From DASXMT01 sp963781305 (GTDB lineage: Bacteria > Actinomycetota > Acidimicrobiia > Acidimicrobiales > RAAP-2), in NCBI GenBank assembly GCA_963781305.1, contig CAWAFL010000011.1:1302001-1366000 (forward strand): 64,000 bases of DNA, given 5' to 3'. The position numbers and the translations under genes are program-made. The notes under the pieces are model-generated. The model was not told the DNA's origin. It made no database searches and worked only from the letters and a program-made list of their open reading frames with translations. Of the stretch, positions 43,147 to 51,986 are shown piece after piece; the stretch's first letter is position 1, and the number at the start of each line of letters is the position of its first letter.

Positions 43147-44628
43147 ATGGAGCTCCAGGTGACAACGATGGTGGTCGACCCTGCTGTCGACCTGAGCAAC
43201 GCCATGGGACGGGTGGAGGTGTACAACCCGGCCCGCACCGACGAGCGTGTCGGCAGCTACCCGCTCCTCAGGGCTGAACATGTTGATCGGGTTGTCGCAT
43301 CGGCTCGGCGGGCCTTCCCTGGGTGGTCTGGACTCGACCCCATGGAACGGCTGGCCCAGGTTCGGGAGGCGGGGGCGGCCATTGGCCCGGCTGATGCATT
43401 GGCCCCCCTCTTGGTCAGGGAGCAGGGGAAGACGTTGGCTGAAGCCACCCAGGAGTTCGGCTACTTCGGCATGGCCGTGGCATTCGCCGAGGACGAGATG
43501 TCGCTGTTGATCGAGCCCGAGGAGCACGCCGACAACGGTATGGGTCGGGCCTGGGTGTTCCGGCGGCCCTATGGCGTGGTGGGAATCATCACCCCCTGGA
43601 ACCGCCCCTTCTCCCTTCCGGTAACCGGGGTCGTGCCTGCGCTGCTGGCTGGGAACTCGGTGGTGCTCGCCGTCGCCCCCACGGCACCGCTGGCCACCAT
43701 GAGCGCGTTTTCCGCCGTGGCTGAGCACCTGCCCCCGGGCGTGCTCTCCGTGGTGACCGGGCCGGGCGATGTTGTCGCGCAGCGGCTGGTTGAGCACCCG
43801 GATATCAGGAAGATCTCATTTACCGGCAGCGTTGCCACGGGCAAGGAGGTCACCCGGCGGTCCAGCGCCAATCTCAAGAGCCTGACCCTCGAGCTTGGTG
43901 GGAATGACGCGGCAATCGTGCTCGACGACACACCCCTCGGCGACGACCTCTTTGGTCGATTGGTGGATGGAACGTTCATGAGTGCCGGCCAGGTGTGCAT
44001 GGCCATCAAGAGGCTCTATGTTCCTGATGCCCGGCGGGACGCGATCGTCGAGGGGCTCGCTGCGTTGCTGAGCGACTATGTCGTCGGAAATGGACTTGAC
44101 CCGGCGACCACCCTCGGTCCGGTCCACACCGCAAGCCAGCGGGACCGGGTTCGAGGGCTGGTCAACGACGCCCGGGAGCGCGGAGCCACGGTGCGCGAGC
44201 TGGGGGACCTACGGGGAGACCCCGAGCAGGGGTACTTCGTCCGACCGACCCTGGTGACCGACATCGAGAACGACGCCCCTTTGTCCCAAGAGGAGCAGTT
44301 CGGTCCGGTCCTTCCCGTGATCGGCTACACGACGGTTGAAGAGGCGGTGGCGATGGCGAACGACAGCGAGTACGGCCTGGCCAGTTCGGTCTGGTCGGTC
44401 GACGAGGAACGGGCTCTTTTGGTGGCCAACCGGCTCGAGGCCGGCGCAACCTTCATCAATTCACACGGGGTGCTGTCGGTTGACCGCCGGGCTCCCTTCG
44501 GTGGGGTCAAGCAAAGCGGGACGGGGAGGATGAGCGGACGTTGGGCCCTCGAGTCATTCTGCGAGTTGCACACGGTGAGCGTCCGGAACTCGGCCACGTT
44601 CCATGGTGCTGGCAGATCCGCACAATAG
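43147..44628 (+). CDS. Aldehyde dehydrogenase family protein
   Basis: A 493-residue aldehyde dehydrogenase. Catalytic Cys284 (SAGQVCMAI), general base Glu249 (LTLELGGND) and Asn152 (TPWNRPF) are present. The usual cofactor-binding KPSE motif is replaced by AVAP near residue 175, so cofactor binding may be unusual. It fits oxidation of an aryl aldehyde released by the hydratase-aldolase. Last gene before promoter D. Confidence 0.9.
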   Translation: MELQVTTMVVDPAVDLSNAMGRVEVYNPARTDERVGSYPLLRAEHVDRVVASARRAFPGWSGLDPMERLAQVREAGAAIGPADALAPLLVREQGKTLAEATQEFGYFGMAVAFAEDEMSLLIEPEEHADNGMGRAWVFRRPYGVVGIITPWNRPFSLPVTGVVPALLAGNSVVLAVAPTAPLATMSAFSAVAEHLPPGVLSVVTGPGDVVAQRLVEHPDIRKISFTGSVATGKEVTRRSSANLKSLTLELGGNDAAIVLDDTPLGDDLFGRLVDGTFMSAGQVCMAIKRLYVPDARRDAIVEGLAALLSDYVVGNGLDPATTLGPVHTASQRDRVRGLVNDARERGATVRELGDLRGDPEQGYFVRPTLVTDIENDAPLSQEEQFGPVLPVIGYTTVEEAVAMANDSEYGLASSVWSVDEERALLVANRLEAGATFINSHGVLSVDRRAPFGGVKQSGTGRMSGRWALESFCELHTVSVRNSATFHGAGRSAQ

Positions 44629-44632
44629 AGTT

Positions 44633-44680
44633 AGATCAATAGATGAAAAGCTGGACCGGACCATGACCGGGGGCTATCAT
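44633..44680 (+). promoter_or_regulatory. Promoter with island-specific box (site D)
   Basis: Box AGATCAATAGATGAAAA (44633-44649), -35 TGGACC (44652-44657), 17-bp spacer, -10 TATCAT (44675-44680). The 14 bases TCAATAGATGAAAA are identical to the box at 18231-18244. Drives the BphC-type dioxygenase gene. Confidence 0.7.
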
Positions 44681-44749
44681 CGCCTGGCATAGATGGAGCA
44701 GGGGGGTGACGGTGGCATCGGAGTCCGGCCCCGAAGAAGGGGAGGGAAC

Positions 44750-45640
44750 ATGACCAAGGTCGACCAGCTCAGCTACGTCGGTGCCTCGGCGACGGATCTT
44801 GACGTCTGGCGGTCGTATGCCACCGAGGTCCTGGGCCATGAGATCGCGGCGGACAGCGATGCGCAAGCCCTCTACCTCCGAATGGACGAGCACCACCATC
44901 GGCTGCTCATCGAGCCCGGCGATGTCGACGACGTCTCGTTCGTCGGTTGGGAGGTAGCCGACGCCACCCAGATGCGACAGGTCGCGGCCCAGGTTGAGGC
45001 GCAGGGAGTCGAGGTTACGGACGGGTCGCCGGGCGAGGCTGATCGTCGCCGGATGATCGAACTCGTCAAGTTCAACTGCCCCCATACGGGCGTCCAGATG
45101 GAGATCGGCTACGGGCCCGAGGTGCTGTTCATCCCTCATCACCTACCCACCCGGGCCTTAGCCGGTTTCAAGACGGGACCGCTGGGGCTGGGCCACATCG
45201 TGCTCTACACGTCGGACGTGGTGAAGGCCGAGAGCTTCTATGAGCAGGGTCTCGGATTTGCAACATCAGACCGCGCCCTGGTGCCGGGAATTGGCACATT
45301 CGCCTCCTTTATGCACTGTAACCCCAGGCACCACTCGCTGGCCTTCATTCAGATTGACGCCCCTCGGCGCGTGCAGCATGTGATGTTCGAGACGCTCGAC
45401 ATGGATGACGTGGGTACCACCTACGACATCTGCCGGGAGCGTGACATCGTCAGCACCTCGCTCGGCCGCCACCTCAACGACCGGATGTTCTCCTTCTACT
45501 TTCAGAACCCGTCCGGGTGGCATCTGGAGTACGGGTGGGGAGCGCGGGAAATTGATCCAGCGACGTGGCATTTGGAGCACTACAACGGCATGCGGGCGCC
45601 GGGGGAGTGGGGCCACGACGGTCTTCGCTCCATGGTGTAG
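44750..45640 (+). CDS. BphC/HsaC-type extradiol dioxygenase (vicinal oxygen chelate fold)
   Basis: A 296-residue two-domain type I extradiol dioxygenase. By comparison with 2,3-dihydroxybiphenyl dioxygenase the active site is complete: iron ligands His149, His210 and Glu260, and the second-sphere His195, His241 and Tyr250 (GLGHIVLY, NPRHHSLAF, RRVQHVMFE, GRHLND, FSFYFQNPSGWHLEYG). It should meta-cleave a catechol, probably one with a bulky substituent. The HsaA-like hydroxylase of the island could make that catechol. GGGAGGG precedes the ATG. First gene behind promoter D. Confidence 0.93.
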   Translation: MTKVDQLSYVGASATDLDVWRSYATEVLGHEIAADSDAQALYLRMDEHHHRLLIEPGDVDDVSFVGWEVADATQMRQVAAQVEAQGVEVTDGSPGEADRRRMIELVKFNCPHTGVQMEIGYGPEVLFIPHHLPTRALAGFKTGPLGLGHIVLYTSDVVKAESFYEQGLGFATSDRALVPGIGTFASFMHCNPRHHSLAFIQIDAPRRVQHVMFETLDMDDVGTTYDICRERDIVSTSLGRHLNDRMFSFYFQNPSGWHLEYGWGAREIDPATWHLEHYNGMRAPGEWGHDGLRSMV

Positions 45641-45642
45641 CA

Positions 45643-46125
45643 GTGAACACTCCGAGAGTCGCGGCCACGAAGTCGGGGTTGTCGATCGACGATCTCGTCG
45701 ACCGGGCTGAGATCACTGACGTTTTCGTCACATACTGCACCGCACTACGAACGCAGGATCTCGATCTGTTCGATGAGGTATTCGCGACGGACGCCGTTAT
45801 CGACTACACGGAGACCGGTGGGTCGCGTGCCGGATTGGAGCCAACGAAAGCGTGGCTCTCGGAGTTGCTGGCGGGCGTTCGTTCCTTCGAACTCTTTGTC
45901 GGCGGCAGCGAGTTCGACATCGCTCACGATCGGCGCACTGCCTCGGTCCGAACAACTTGGCATGGCCTCTTCGTTCCCCGGAGCGAGGGCGCTGCGCTGC
46001 AGGTATACGGGCATTACCAGGATCAACTGGTGCGTGGGGACCGATGGGTCATTGCCGAGCGGGTCGATCACCCGACGGCCAGGATCGTCGCATCCCTTGA
46101 CACCGGCGATGGTTCGCCGAGTTGA
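45643..46125 (+). CDS. NTF2-like (SnoaL_4-type) protein
   Basis: A 160-residue protein: DRAEITDVFVTYCTALRTQDLDLFDEVFATDAVIDY-type start, then FVGGSEFDI, VRTTWHGLFV and WVIAERVDH. This is the pattern of the SnoaL_4 group found beside ring-hydroxylating systems. GTG start 2 bp after the dioxygenase stop, so tightly coupled. Role as isomerase or dehydratase is inferred from the family only. Confidence 0.8.
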   Translation: MNTPRVAATKSGLSIDDLVDRAEITDVFVTYCTALRTQDLDLFDEVFATDAVIDYTETGGSRAGLEPTKAWLSELLAGVRSFELFVGGSEFDIAHDRRTASVRTTWHGLFVPRSEGAALQVYGHYQDQLVRGDRWVIAERVDHPTARIVASLDTGDGSPS

Positions 46126-46205
46126 GAAGAGGATCGGCGCCTTGCGCGTCGCGTTAGGGACAGGCGCCCCATGGGTGGCGTCGATAGAGAAAGGTGATTG
46201 AGGTC

Positions 46206-47651
46206 ATGGCCAATTCATACGACCGTTTCTACATCGGCGGCGAGTGGGTTCCGCCTGGCGGCGGGGACCTGCTCGAGGTGATCTCTCCGGTCACCCAGGA
46301 AGTCATCGCCACCGTGCCCGACGCCGTCAACGCAGACATGGACGCGGCCGTGGCTGCGGCCAGGGACGCGTTCGATCGGGGCGTATGGCCCCTCCTCTCG
46401 CCGGACGAGCGGGCTGCCCACGTCGATAAGTTCGCCCAGGCGTACCTGGCGCGTTGCCCGGAGATGTCGAGTCTGATCACCGAGCAGATGGGCTGCCCGA
46501 TCTCGTTCTCCTCGCAGATCCAGGCTCCCCCGGCCGGAGGAATGCTCCAGTACTTCACAGGGCTAGCCGGCTCATATCCGTGGGAGGAGCGCCGGGCGGG
46601 GATCATCGGTGGCGATATTCTCGTGCGCCGCGAGCCGGTTGGCGTGGTCGGGGTCATTGCCCCGTGGAACGTTCCCCAGCTTGTGATCATGTCCCGGGTC
46701 GCCCCAGCCCTCATCGCCGGATGCACGGTGGTGATCAAACCGGCCCCCGAGACCCCACTCGACACCCTTCTTCTGGCAGAGATCGCGGACGAGGCGGGCC
46801 TTCCCCCCGGTGTCATCAATGTCGTGCCCGCGGGCCGCGAGGTGGGGGAGCGCCTCGTTCGAAATGCCGGCGTCGACAAGATCGGCTTCACTGGGTCGAC
46901 GGCGGCGGGTAGGCGCGTGGGCTCGATCTGTGGGGAGATGCTGAAGCGCTGCACACTCGAGCTCGGCGGGAAGTCAGCCGCGATCATCTTGGACGACGCC
47001 GATCTGGGAGCGGCGGTGGAGGCGTTGCGATTCTCCTCGTTCATGATCAACGGCGAGTCGTGCCTGGCTCACTCGCGGATCCTTGCCTCGCGTGACCGCT
47101 ATGACGAAGTGGTGGACGCCGTCACCGAGTTGGCCAAGGGGCTTCGCATCGGGGACCCGTTCGACGAGAGCACCGAAATCGGTCCGCTCTTTGCTGAGCG
47201 CCATCGTGATCGGGTCGAGGGCTACCTCGAGATCGGGCGCAAGGAGGGTGCGCGCGTTACCACTGGTGGTGGCCGTCCTGCCGGTTTCGAGAAGGGTTGG
47301 TACGTGGAGCCCACGGTGTTTGCCGACGTCGACTCGAGGATGCGCATCGCACAGGAAGAGATCTTCGGCCCGGTGGTCGCCGTCATACCGTTCGACGACG
47401 TGGACGACGCTGTCGCGATCGCCAACGACTCGGACTATGGGCTGGCCGGAACGGTGTTCTCCGGTGATGCAGCATTCGGGCTCGATATCGCCCGTCGGAT
47501 ACGAACTGGATCCATCGGCGTGAACGGGTACATGTTCGACCTCCCGGCTCCGGTGGGGGGATACAAGTGCAGCGGCATCGGGCGTGAGATGGGCCCCGAG
47601 GGACTTGACAACTACGTGGAGCTCAAGTCCATCACGCCCTTGGGCGAGTAG
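46206..47651 (+). CDS. Aldehyde dehydrogenase
   Basis: A 481-residue aldehyde dehydrogenase with all expected residues: Asn155 (APWNVP), the cofactor motif VVIKPAPETPL, Glu252 (LELGGKSA) and Cys286 (NGESCLAHS). The C-terminal PVGGYKCSGIGREMGPEGLDNY is standard. It closes the BphC-led transcription unit. Compared with the 43147-44628 enzyme it is conventional, so the two probably take different aldehydes. Confidence 0.93.
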   Translation: MANSYDRFYIGGEWVPPGGGDLLEVISPVTQEVIATVPDAVNADMDAAVAAARDAFDRGVWPLLSPDERAAHVDKFAQAYLARCPEMSSLITEQMGCPISFSSQIQAPPAGGMLQYFTGLAGSYPWEERRAGIIGGDILVRREPVGVVGVIAPWNVPQLVIMSRVAPALIAGCTVVIKPAPETPLDTLLLAEIADEAGLPPGVINVVPAGREVGERLVRNAGVDKIGFTGSTAAGRRVGSICGEMLKRCTLELGGKSAAIILDDADLGAAVEALRFSSFMINGESCLAHSRILASRDRYDEVVDAVTELAKGLRIGDPFDESTEIGPLFAERHRDRVEGYLEIGRKEGARVTTGGGRPAGFEKGWYVEPTVFADVDSRMRIAQEEIFGPVVAVIPFDDVDDAVAIANDSDYGLAGTVFSGDAAFGLDIARRIRTGSIGVNGYMFDLPAPVGGYKCSGIGREMGPEGLDNYVELKSITPLGE

Positions 47652-47841
47652 GGAGGCCAGCCAACTCCTCAGCACCTAGGTCTGGCTGCTGGGTCAACTC
47701 GGCCACCACGAGGTCCTGCACCTGGACCACGATCTCGTCGCCTGGGCCGCCGATTCCTGCTTGAGGCGGTGCTCTATGCTCCCCCGAACGTTCGTGCCGG
47801 TCCTGGCGGGCGGAGGTCGATCACGTCCAACGAGGGGAACC

Positions 47842-48669
47842 ATGGTTCGAGCAGGCAGTCTGAGACGATCGGTCGCGCTGGTGGCGACCCTGATAGGCCT
47901 TCTGGTCGGAGGGGTGACGGCGATTGTGGCCGCCCCGGTGGCCGGTGCAGCCAGCTCGAAGCCACTCACCATCCTGGTGACCAACGACGACGGCTACAAC
48001 TCCCCGGGCATCAATACCTTGGTCCAGGCCCTTCGGAAGCTCCCCAAGGTAAAGGTGCTCGTGGTTGCTCCGGCTACCAACGAGAGCGGCACGGGCAGCA
48101 AGACGACGCCGGGCACGCTGGTCACCACCAACGTCAAGACCCTCGCCGGCTACCCGGCCGTTGCCGTGCAGGGCTATCCCGCCGACACCATTCGAGCCGC
48201 CATCGACCAGCTGAAGATCCGGCCCAACCTTGTCGTCTCCGGGATCAACCTCGGCCAGAACCTGGGCCCCGTGCTCGACTTGTCGGGCACGGTGGGCGCC
48301 GCCCGGGCCGCCGCAGTGCTGGGAATTCCCGCCGTGGCCACCAGCCAGGGCGTGGGCAGCCCGGTCAACTACCCGGTGACGGCGAAAGCGGCAATCACCT
48401 GGATCACCAGCCATCGATCCAAGCTGGTGGTGACCAAGACGCCCCAGACGACGATCGTGAACATCAACGGTCCGTCCTGTGGCACCACGGGCTCCCCCCG
48501 GGGCACGGTCAACGTGCCCCCGGCCACCACCGGCAATCCGCTGGCCACGTCCGACTGCTCCTCGACGGCCACCAACCCGCCCGATGACGTGACCGCCCTG
48601 GGCGAGGGCTTCACCGTGGTCGATCAGGTCCCGGCCACACCGGCCACACCGGCCACGCCTGCCTCCTGA
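47842..48669 (+). CDS. Exported SurE-like phosphatase
   Basis: A 275-residue protein with the SurE metal site: Asp49-Asp50 (LVTNDDGYNSPG), Ser82 (NESGTGS) and Asn136 (SGINLGQNLG). SurE proteins are metal-dependent nucleotidases/phosphatases, normally cytosolic. This one has a clear signal peptide (residues ~1-37, ending AGAAS), so it acts outside the membrane. The C-terminus ends in a short ATP-repeat tail encoded by three GCCACACCG-like units. ATG at 47842 follows GAGGGGAA. Confidence 0.88.
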   Translation: MVRAGSLRRSVALVATLIGLLVGGVTAIVAAPVAGAASSKPLTILVTNDDGYNSPGINTLVQALRKLPKVKVLVVAPATNESGTGSKTTPGTLVTTNVKTLAGYPAVAVQGYPADTIRAAIDQLKIRPNLVVSGINLGQNLGPVLDLSGTVGAARAAAVLGIPAVATSQGVGSPVNYPVTAKAAITWITSHRSKLVVTKTPQTTIVNINGPSCGTTGSPRGTVNVPPATTGNPLATSDCSSTATNPPDDVTALGEGFTVVDQVPATPATPATPAS

Positions 48670-48781
48670 GCATCACCGGCCTTTTGTGCCGTGGTGGGTG
48701 CGCTTGTACCGTTGACTCAAACAACCGGTAGGTAGTCATAGGCTTGACCCAACCGGCGGAGTCGATGGAAGGAAAGTGCAC

Positions 48782-49993
48782 ATGGAAGAGGTACCCCGCA
48801 TCATCTCGGTCGATGACCACGTCATCGAGCCCGCCGACCTGTGGACGTCCCGACTGCCGGCCAAGTACGCCGACCGGGCCCCGAGGATCGTCCGCCAGAA
48901 GCTGAAGATCGGCCAGTCCACCGGGGGAGCGGGCACCTGGGTCGAGGCCGAGGACGGCGACTGGGGCGACGTCTGGCACTACGAGGACGTCCGGGCCCCC
49001 ATGATCCAGCTCTTCGCCGCCCCCGGCTTCGGTGAGCTGGCCCACAAGGTCACCACCTACGAGCAGTACCAGCCGGGCACCTGGAAGCAAAAGGACCGCC
49101 TCGAGGCCATGACGGCCAACCACGTCGACGCCGCCGTGTGCTTCCCGAACAGCCTGCCCCGCTTCGCCGGCCAGACCTTCTCCGAGCGGAACGACAAGGA
49201 GCTGGCCTTCCTCTGCATCCAGGCCTACAACGACTGGATGATCGACGACTGGTGTGCCGGAGAGGGCAGGGGCCGGCTCATCCCCCTCACCATCGTGCCT
49301 TTATGGGACGCCGAACTGGCCGCCCGAGAGGTACGTCGCTGTGCCGACAAGGGCAGCTTTGCCATCGCCTTCGTCGAGAACCCCTATCCGCTGGGCTTCC
49401 CCTCCATCCACGACAAGGGCCACTTCTGGGACCCCTTCTTTGCCGCCTGCCAGGAGACCGACTCCACCGTGTGCATGCACATCGGCTCCTCGTCCAAGAT
49501 GCCCTCGACCTCGCCCGACGCCCCCGCCATCATCAGTTCCACCCTCACCTTCCAAAACGCCATGGGCTCGCTGCTCGACTTCATCTTCTCGGGCACCCTG
49601 GAGCGGTTCCCCACCCTCACCCTGGCCTACTCCGAGGGCCAGGTGGGCTGGATGCCCTACATCTTGGAGCGGGCCGACAAGCTGTGGGAGGAGCGCAGCG
49701 ACAACAGCTTCGGCACCTGGCTCACCGTCCCACCGTCGAGCTTCATCCCCGACCGGGTCTACGGCTGCATCTTCGACGACGCCGTCGGGCTGCGGGAGCG
49801 CAACACCATCGGCATGGGCCAGATCTGCTTCGAGACCGACTACCCCCACGCCGACTCCACCTGGCCCCACTCCAAAGAGGTGCTGACCAAGCTGTGCGCC
49901 GAGGCCGGCCTGAACGACAGCGAGATCTACCAGCTGGCCCGGGGCAACGCCATCCGTGCCTTCGGCCTGGAGCGGTTCGGGATCACCAAGTAG
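48782..49993 (+). CDS. Amidohydrolase_2 family protein
   Basis: A 403-residue paralogue of the island protein at 24632-25843: IISVDDHVIEPADLW (DxH), CFPNSLPRFAGQTF, AYNDWMIDDWCAG, MHIGSSSKMPSTS, ETDYPHADSTWP. Same length and motif order, so probably the same reaction type. AAGGAAA precedes the ATG at 48782; a GTG at 48776 is possible. Upstream, TTGACT at 48712 could be a -35 element but no clear -10 is placed. The island promoter box is absent. Followed by a convergent FadD-type gene. Confidence 0.88.
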   Translation: MEEVPRIISVDDHVIEPADLWTSRLPAKYADRAPRIVRQKLKIGQSTGGAGTWVEAEDGDWGDVWHYEDVRAPMIQLFAAPGFGELAHKVTTYEQYQPGTWKQKDRLEAMTANHVDAAVCFPNSLPRFAGQTFSERNDKELAFLCIQAYNDWMIDDWCAGEGRGRLIPLTIVPLWDAELAAREVRRCADKGSFAIAFVENPYPLGFPSIHDKGHFWDPFFAACQETDSTVCMHIGSSSKMPSTSPDAPAIISSTLTFQNAMGSLLDFIFSGTLERFPTLTLAYSEGQVGWMPYILERADKLWEERSDNSFGTWLTVPPSSFIPDRVYGCIFDDAVGLRERNTIGMGQICFETDYPHADSTWPHSKEVLTKLCAEAGLNDSEIYQLARGNAIRAFGLERFGITK

Positions 49994-50062
49994 CCTCCGG
50001 TTCCCGGTGCCGGTGACAGTGCCAGCCCCCGGTGCAGCCCCTTCGGTGCACCAGTGTCGGCC

Positions 50063-51802
50063 TCAGCGGGCCTCGATGGCGGCGTCGAGGGTTCGGGCGT
50101 CCGCGGCCATGAGTCGCTCGAAGGGGGCAGCCTTCTCGGGCCGCCACCACACCGGATCGGCGCAGTGCCAGCTCTCGGTGCGCAACACCCGCTTGAGGAC
50201 CTTGCTGGTGGCGGTGATGGGAAGCTCCTCGGCGACCCGCACGAACCGCGGTCCCGATTTGGTGCCGAGGTCCTCCTCGGCGGCCAGGAAGGCGGCGAAG
50301 CCCTCGGGATCGAACTCGGCTCCCGGCCGCAGCTGGAGGGCGGCCATCACCTGATCGCCGACCACGGTGTCGGGCACGGCGAAGACGGAGGCCAGCACCA
50401 CGTCGGGGTGTCGCTTGAGGATGGCCTCCACCGGGGCGGCGGCGAAGTTCTCCCCGTCCACCCGCAGCCAGTCGTAGTCCCGGCCGGCGAAATAGAAGAA
50501 GTCGTTCTCGTCCCGGTAGGCCAGGTCGCCGGTCCAGTACCAGCCGTTGCGCAGCCGGACCGCCTCGGCCTCGTCGTTTCGCCAATAGCCCTCGAACCCG
50601 GCCCCGTCCACCTTGGACACCAGCTCCCCGATGGCCTCGTCGGCATTGGTCAGCCGGCCGTGCTCGTCGAAGGTCGCCCGTGGGCACTCGTTGCCCGTGT
50701 CGGCGTCGAGCACCATGGTCCCCTCGAGGGCGCGGCCCAACGCACCGCGTGGCGTGTCGGGGGTGCGGGTCACCGAGGCCCCGCCCTCGGTGGAGCCGTA
50801 GGAGTCCTGCACGGTGCACCCGAAGCGTTCGGCGAACCGGGCCACGTCGATCTCGGCCGCCTCGTTGCCGAACGCCCTGACGAGGGTGTTGTCGGCATCA
50901 TCGGGCCGGGACGGCGTGGCCAGGATGTAGGAGAGGGGCTTGCCCACGTAGTTGAAGTAGGTCACGCCGTACCTGCGGACGTCGGGAAGGAACTGCGAGG
51001 CGCTGAACTTGTCGCGTAGGACGGCGGTGGATGCTCCGGCCAGCGCCGGCGCCCACCCCGCCATCAGCGCATTGGAGTGGAACAGGGGCATGACCAGATA
51101 GCAGACGTCGTCGGAGGTGAGGCCGAACATCTGGGCGACGATGGTGCCGATGCGGGCCAGGCGTCCCTGCGTGCAGCGGCAGGCCTTGGGTGCCCCCGAC
51201 GTCCCCGACGTGAACAGCAACAGCCCCAGGGTGTCCTCGTTGACCCCGGTGACCGACGGGTCGGGCAGGGGGGAACCGGCCACCGAGGCCAGCAGCGCCC
51301 CGTAGGGGGTGGCGGGAGACGAGTCGCCGGTAGGGTCGTCGATGATCAGGATGCGGTCGGGGGGAAGGGCGGGACCAAGGTCATGCCCGTCGACCAGCGC
51401 CACCAGCCGCTCGTCGGTGACCAGCAGCTGGCACTCGGTATGGGACAGGTCCCGGGCCAGCTCGTCGCCCCGGTGCGTGGGGTTGCCGCCGACGATGACC
51501 GCGCCGGCCAGCGCCGCCGCTCCCATCCAGAACACGTACTCGGGGATGTTCTCGAGCAGGAGGGCGACGTGGAAGGGCCCCGGCTTGCGCAGCGACAACA
51601 GCGCCGCCGCCCGCTCGGCCTGCGCCGCGGTCACCTGGGCGTGGGTCCACGTCCGGTCCCGGTAGGCGAGACCGAGGCTGTCGTCCTCGGCTCGGTCTCG
51701 GATCAGTCGGTCGATGGTATCCACCGGCACACACCCCTCGTTCGTCCTCGTCGACCCGTCGTGATCGACCAATGCTGGGTCGGATGGGTCGAACCCGGTC
51801 AT
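50063..51802 (-). CDS. Acyl-CoA synthetase (AMP-binding, FadD-like)
   Basis: A 579-residue adenylate-forming ligase that activates a carboxylic acid to its CoA thioester. AMP-binding P-loop LLFTSGTSGAPKACRC (about 207-222), DSYGSTEGGAS, GWYWTGDLAYRD, the hinge FAGRDYDWLRVDGENF and the C-terminal Lys region ITATSKVLKRVL are all present. It resembles the mycobacterial FadD17 type, linked to steroid or unusual acyl metabolism; substrate unknown. Divergent from the LLM gene at 51987, convergent with the amidohydrolase. Confidence 0.92.
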   Translation of the reverse strand: MTGFDPSDPALVDHDGSTRTNEGCVPVDTIDRLIRDRAEDDSLGLAYRDRTWTHAQVTAAQAERAAALLSLRKPGPFHVALLLENIPEYVFWMGAAALAGAVIVGGNPTHRGDELARDLSHTECQLLVTDERLVALVDGHDLGPALPPDRILIIDDPTGDSSPATPYGALLASVAGSPLPDPSVTGVNEDTLGLLLFTSGTSGAPKACRCTQGRLARIGTIVAQMFGLTSDDVCYLVMPLFHSNALMAGWAPALAGASTAVLRDKFSASQFLPDVRRYGVTYFNYVGKPLSYILATPSRPDDADNTLVRAFGNEAAEIDVARFAERFGCTVQDSYGSTEGGASVTRTPDTPRGALGRALEGTMVLDADTGNECPRATFDEHGRLTNADEAIGELVSKVDGAGFEGYWRNDEAEAVRLRNGWYWTGDLAYRDENDFFYFAGRDYDWLRVDGENFAAAPVEAILKRHPDVVLASVFAVPDTVVGDQVMAALQLRPGAEFDPEGFAAFLAAEEDLGTKSGPRFVRVAEELPITATSKVLKRVLRTESWHCADPVWWRPEKAAPFERLMAADARTLDAAIEAR

Positions 51803-51986
51803 CCTGCCATCTTGGCCATCGGAGCACTGCCCCCTCCCTGACTACGCCTACCCTGACCTGCCTGGACAGGCACATTTCTGGAACGCGTTGCATTTTAGTG
51901 CCGCAGCATGTTACCGTGCCCGATCAACCCTGTTCCGGGGTGCAAAGCGCCCCATGTTGGGCTGCGAGTGTGAGGAGCCCACCGTC

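Noticed and set aside
48712..48741. Promoter upstream of the amidohydrolase at 48782
   Set aside because: TTGACT is a fair -35 but no -10 at a good distance is convincing.
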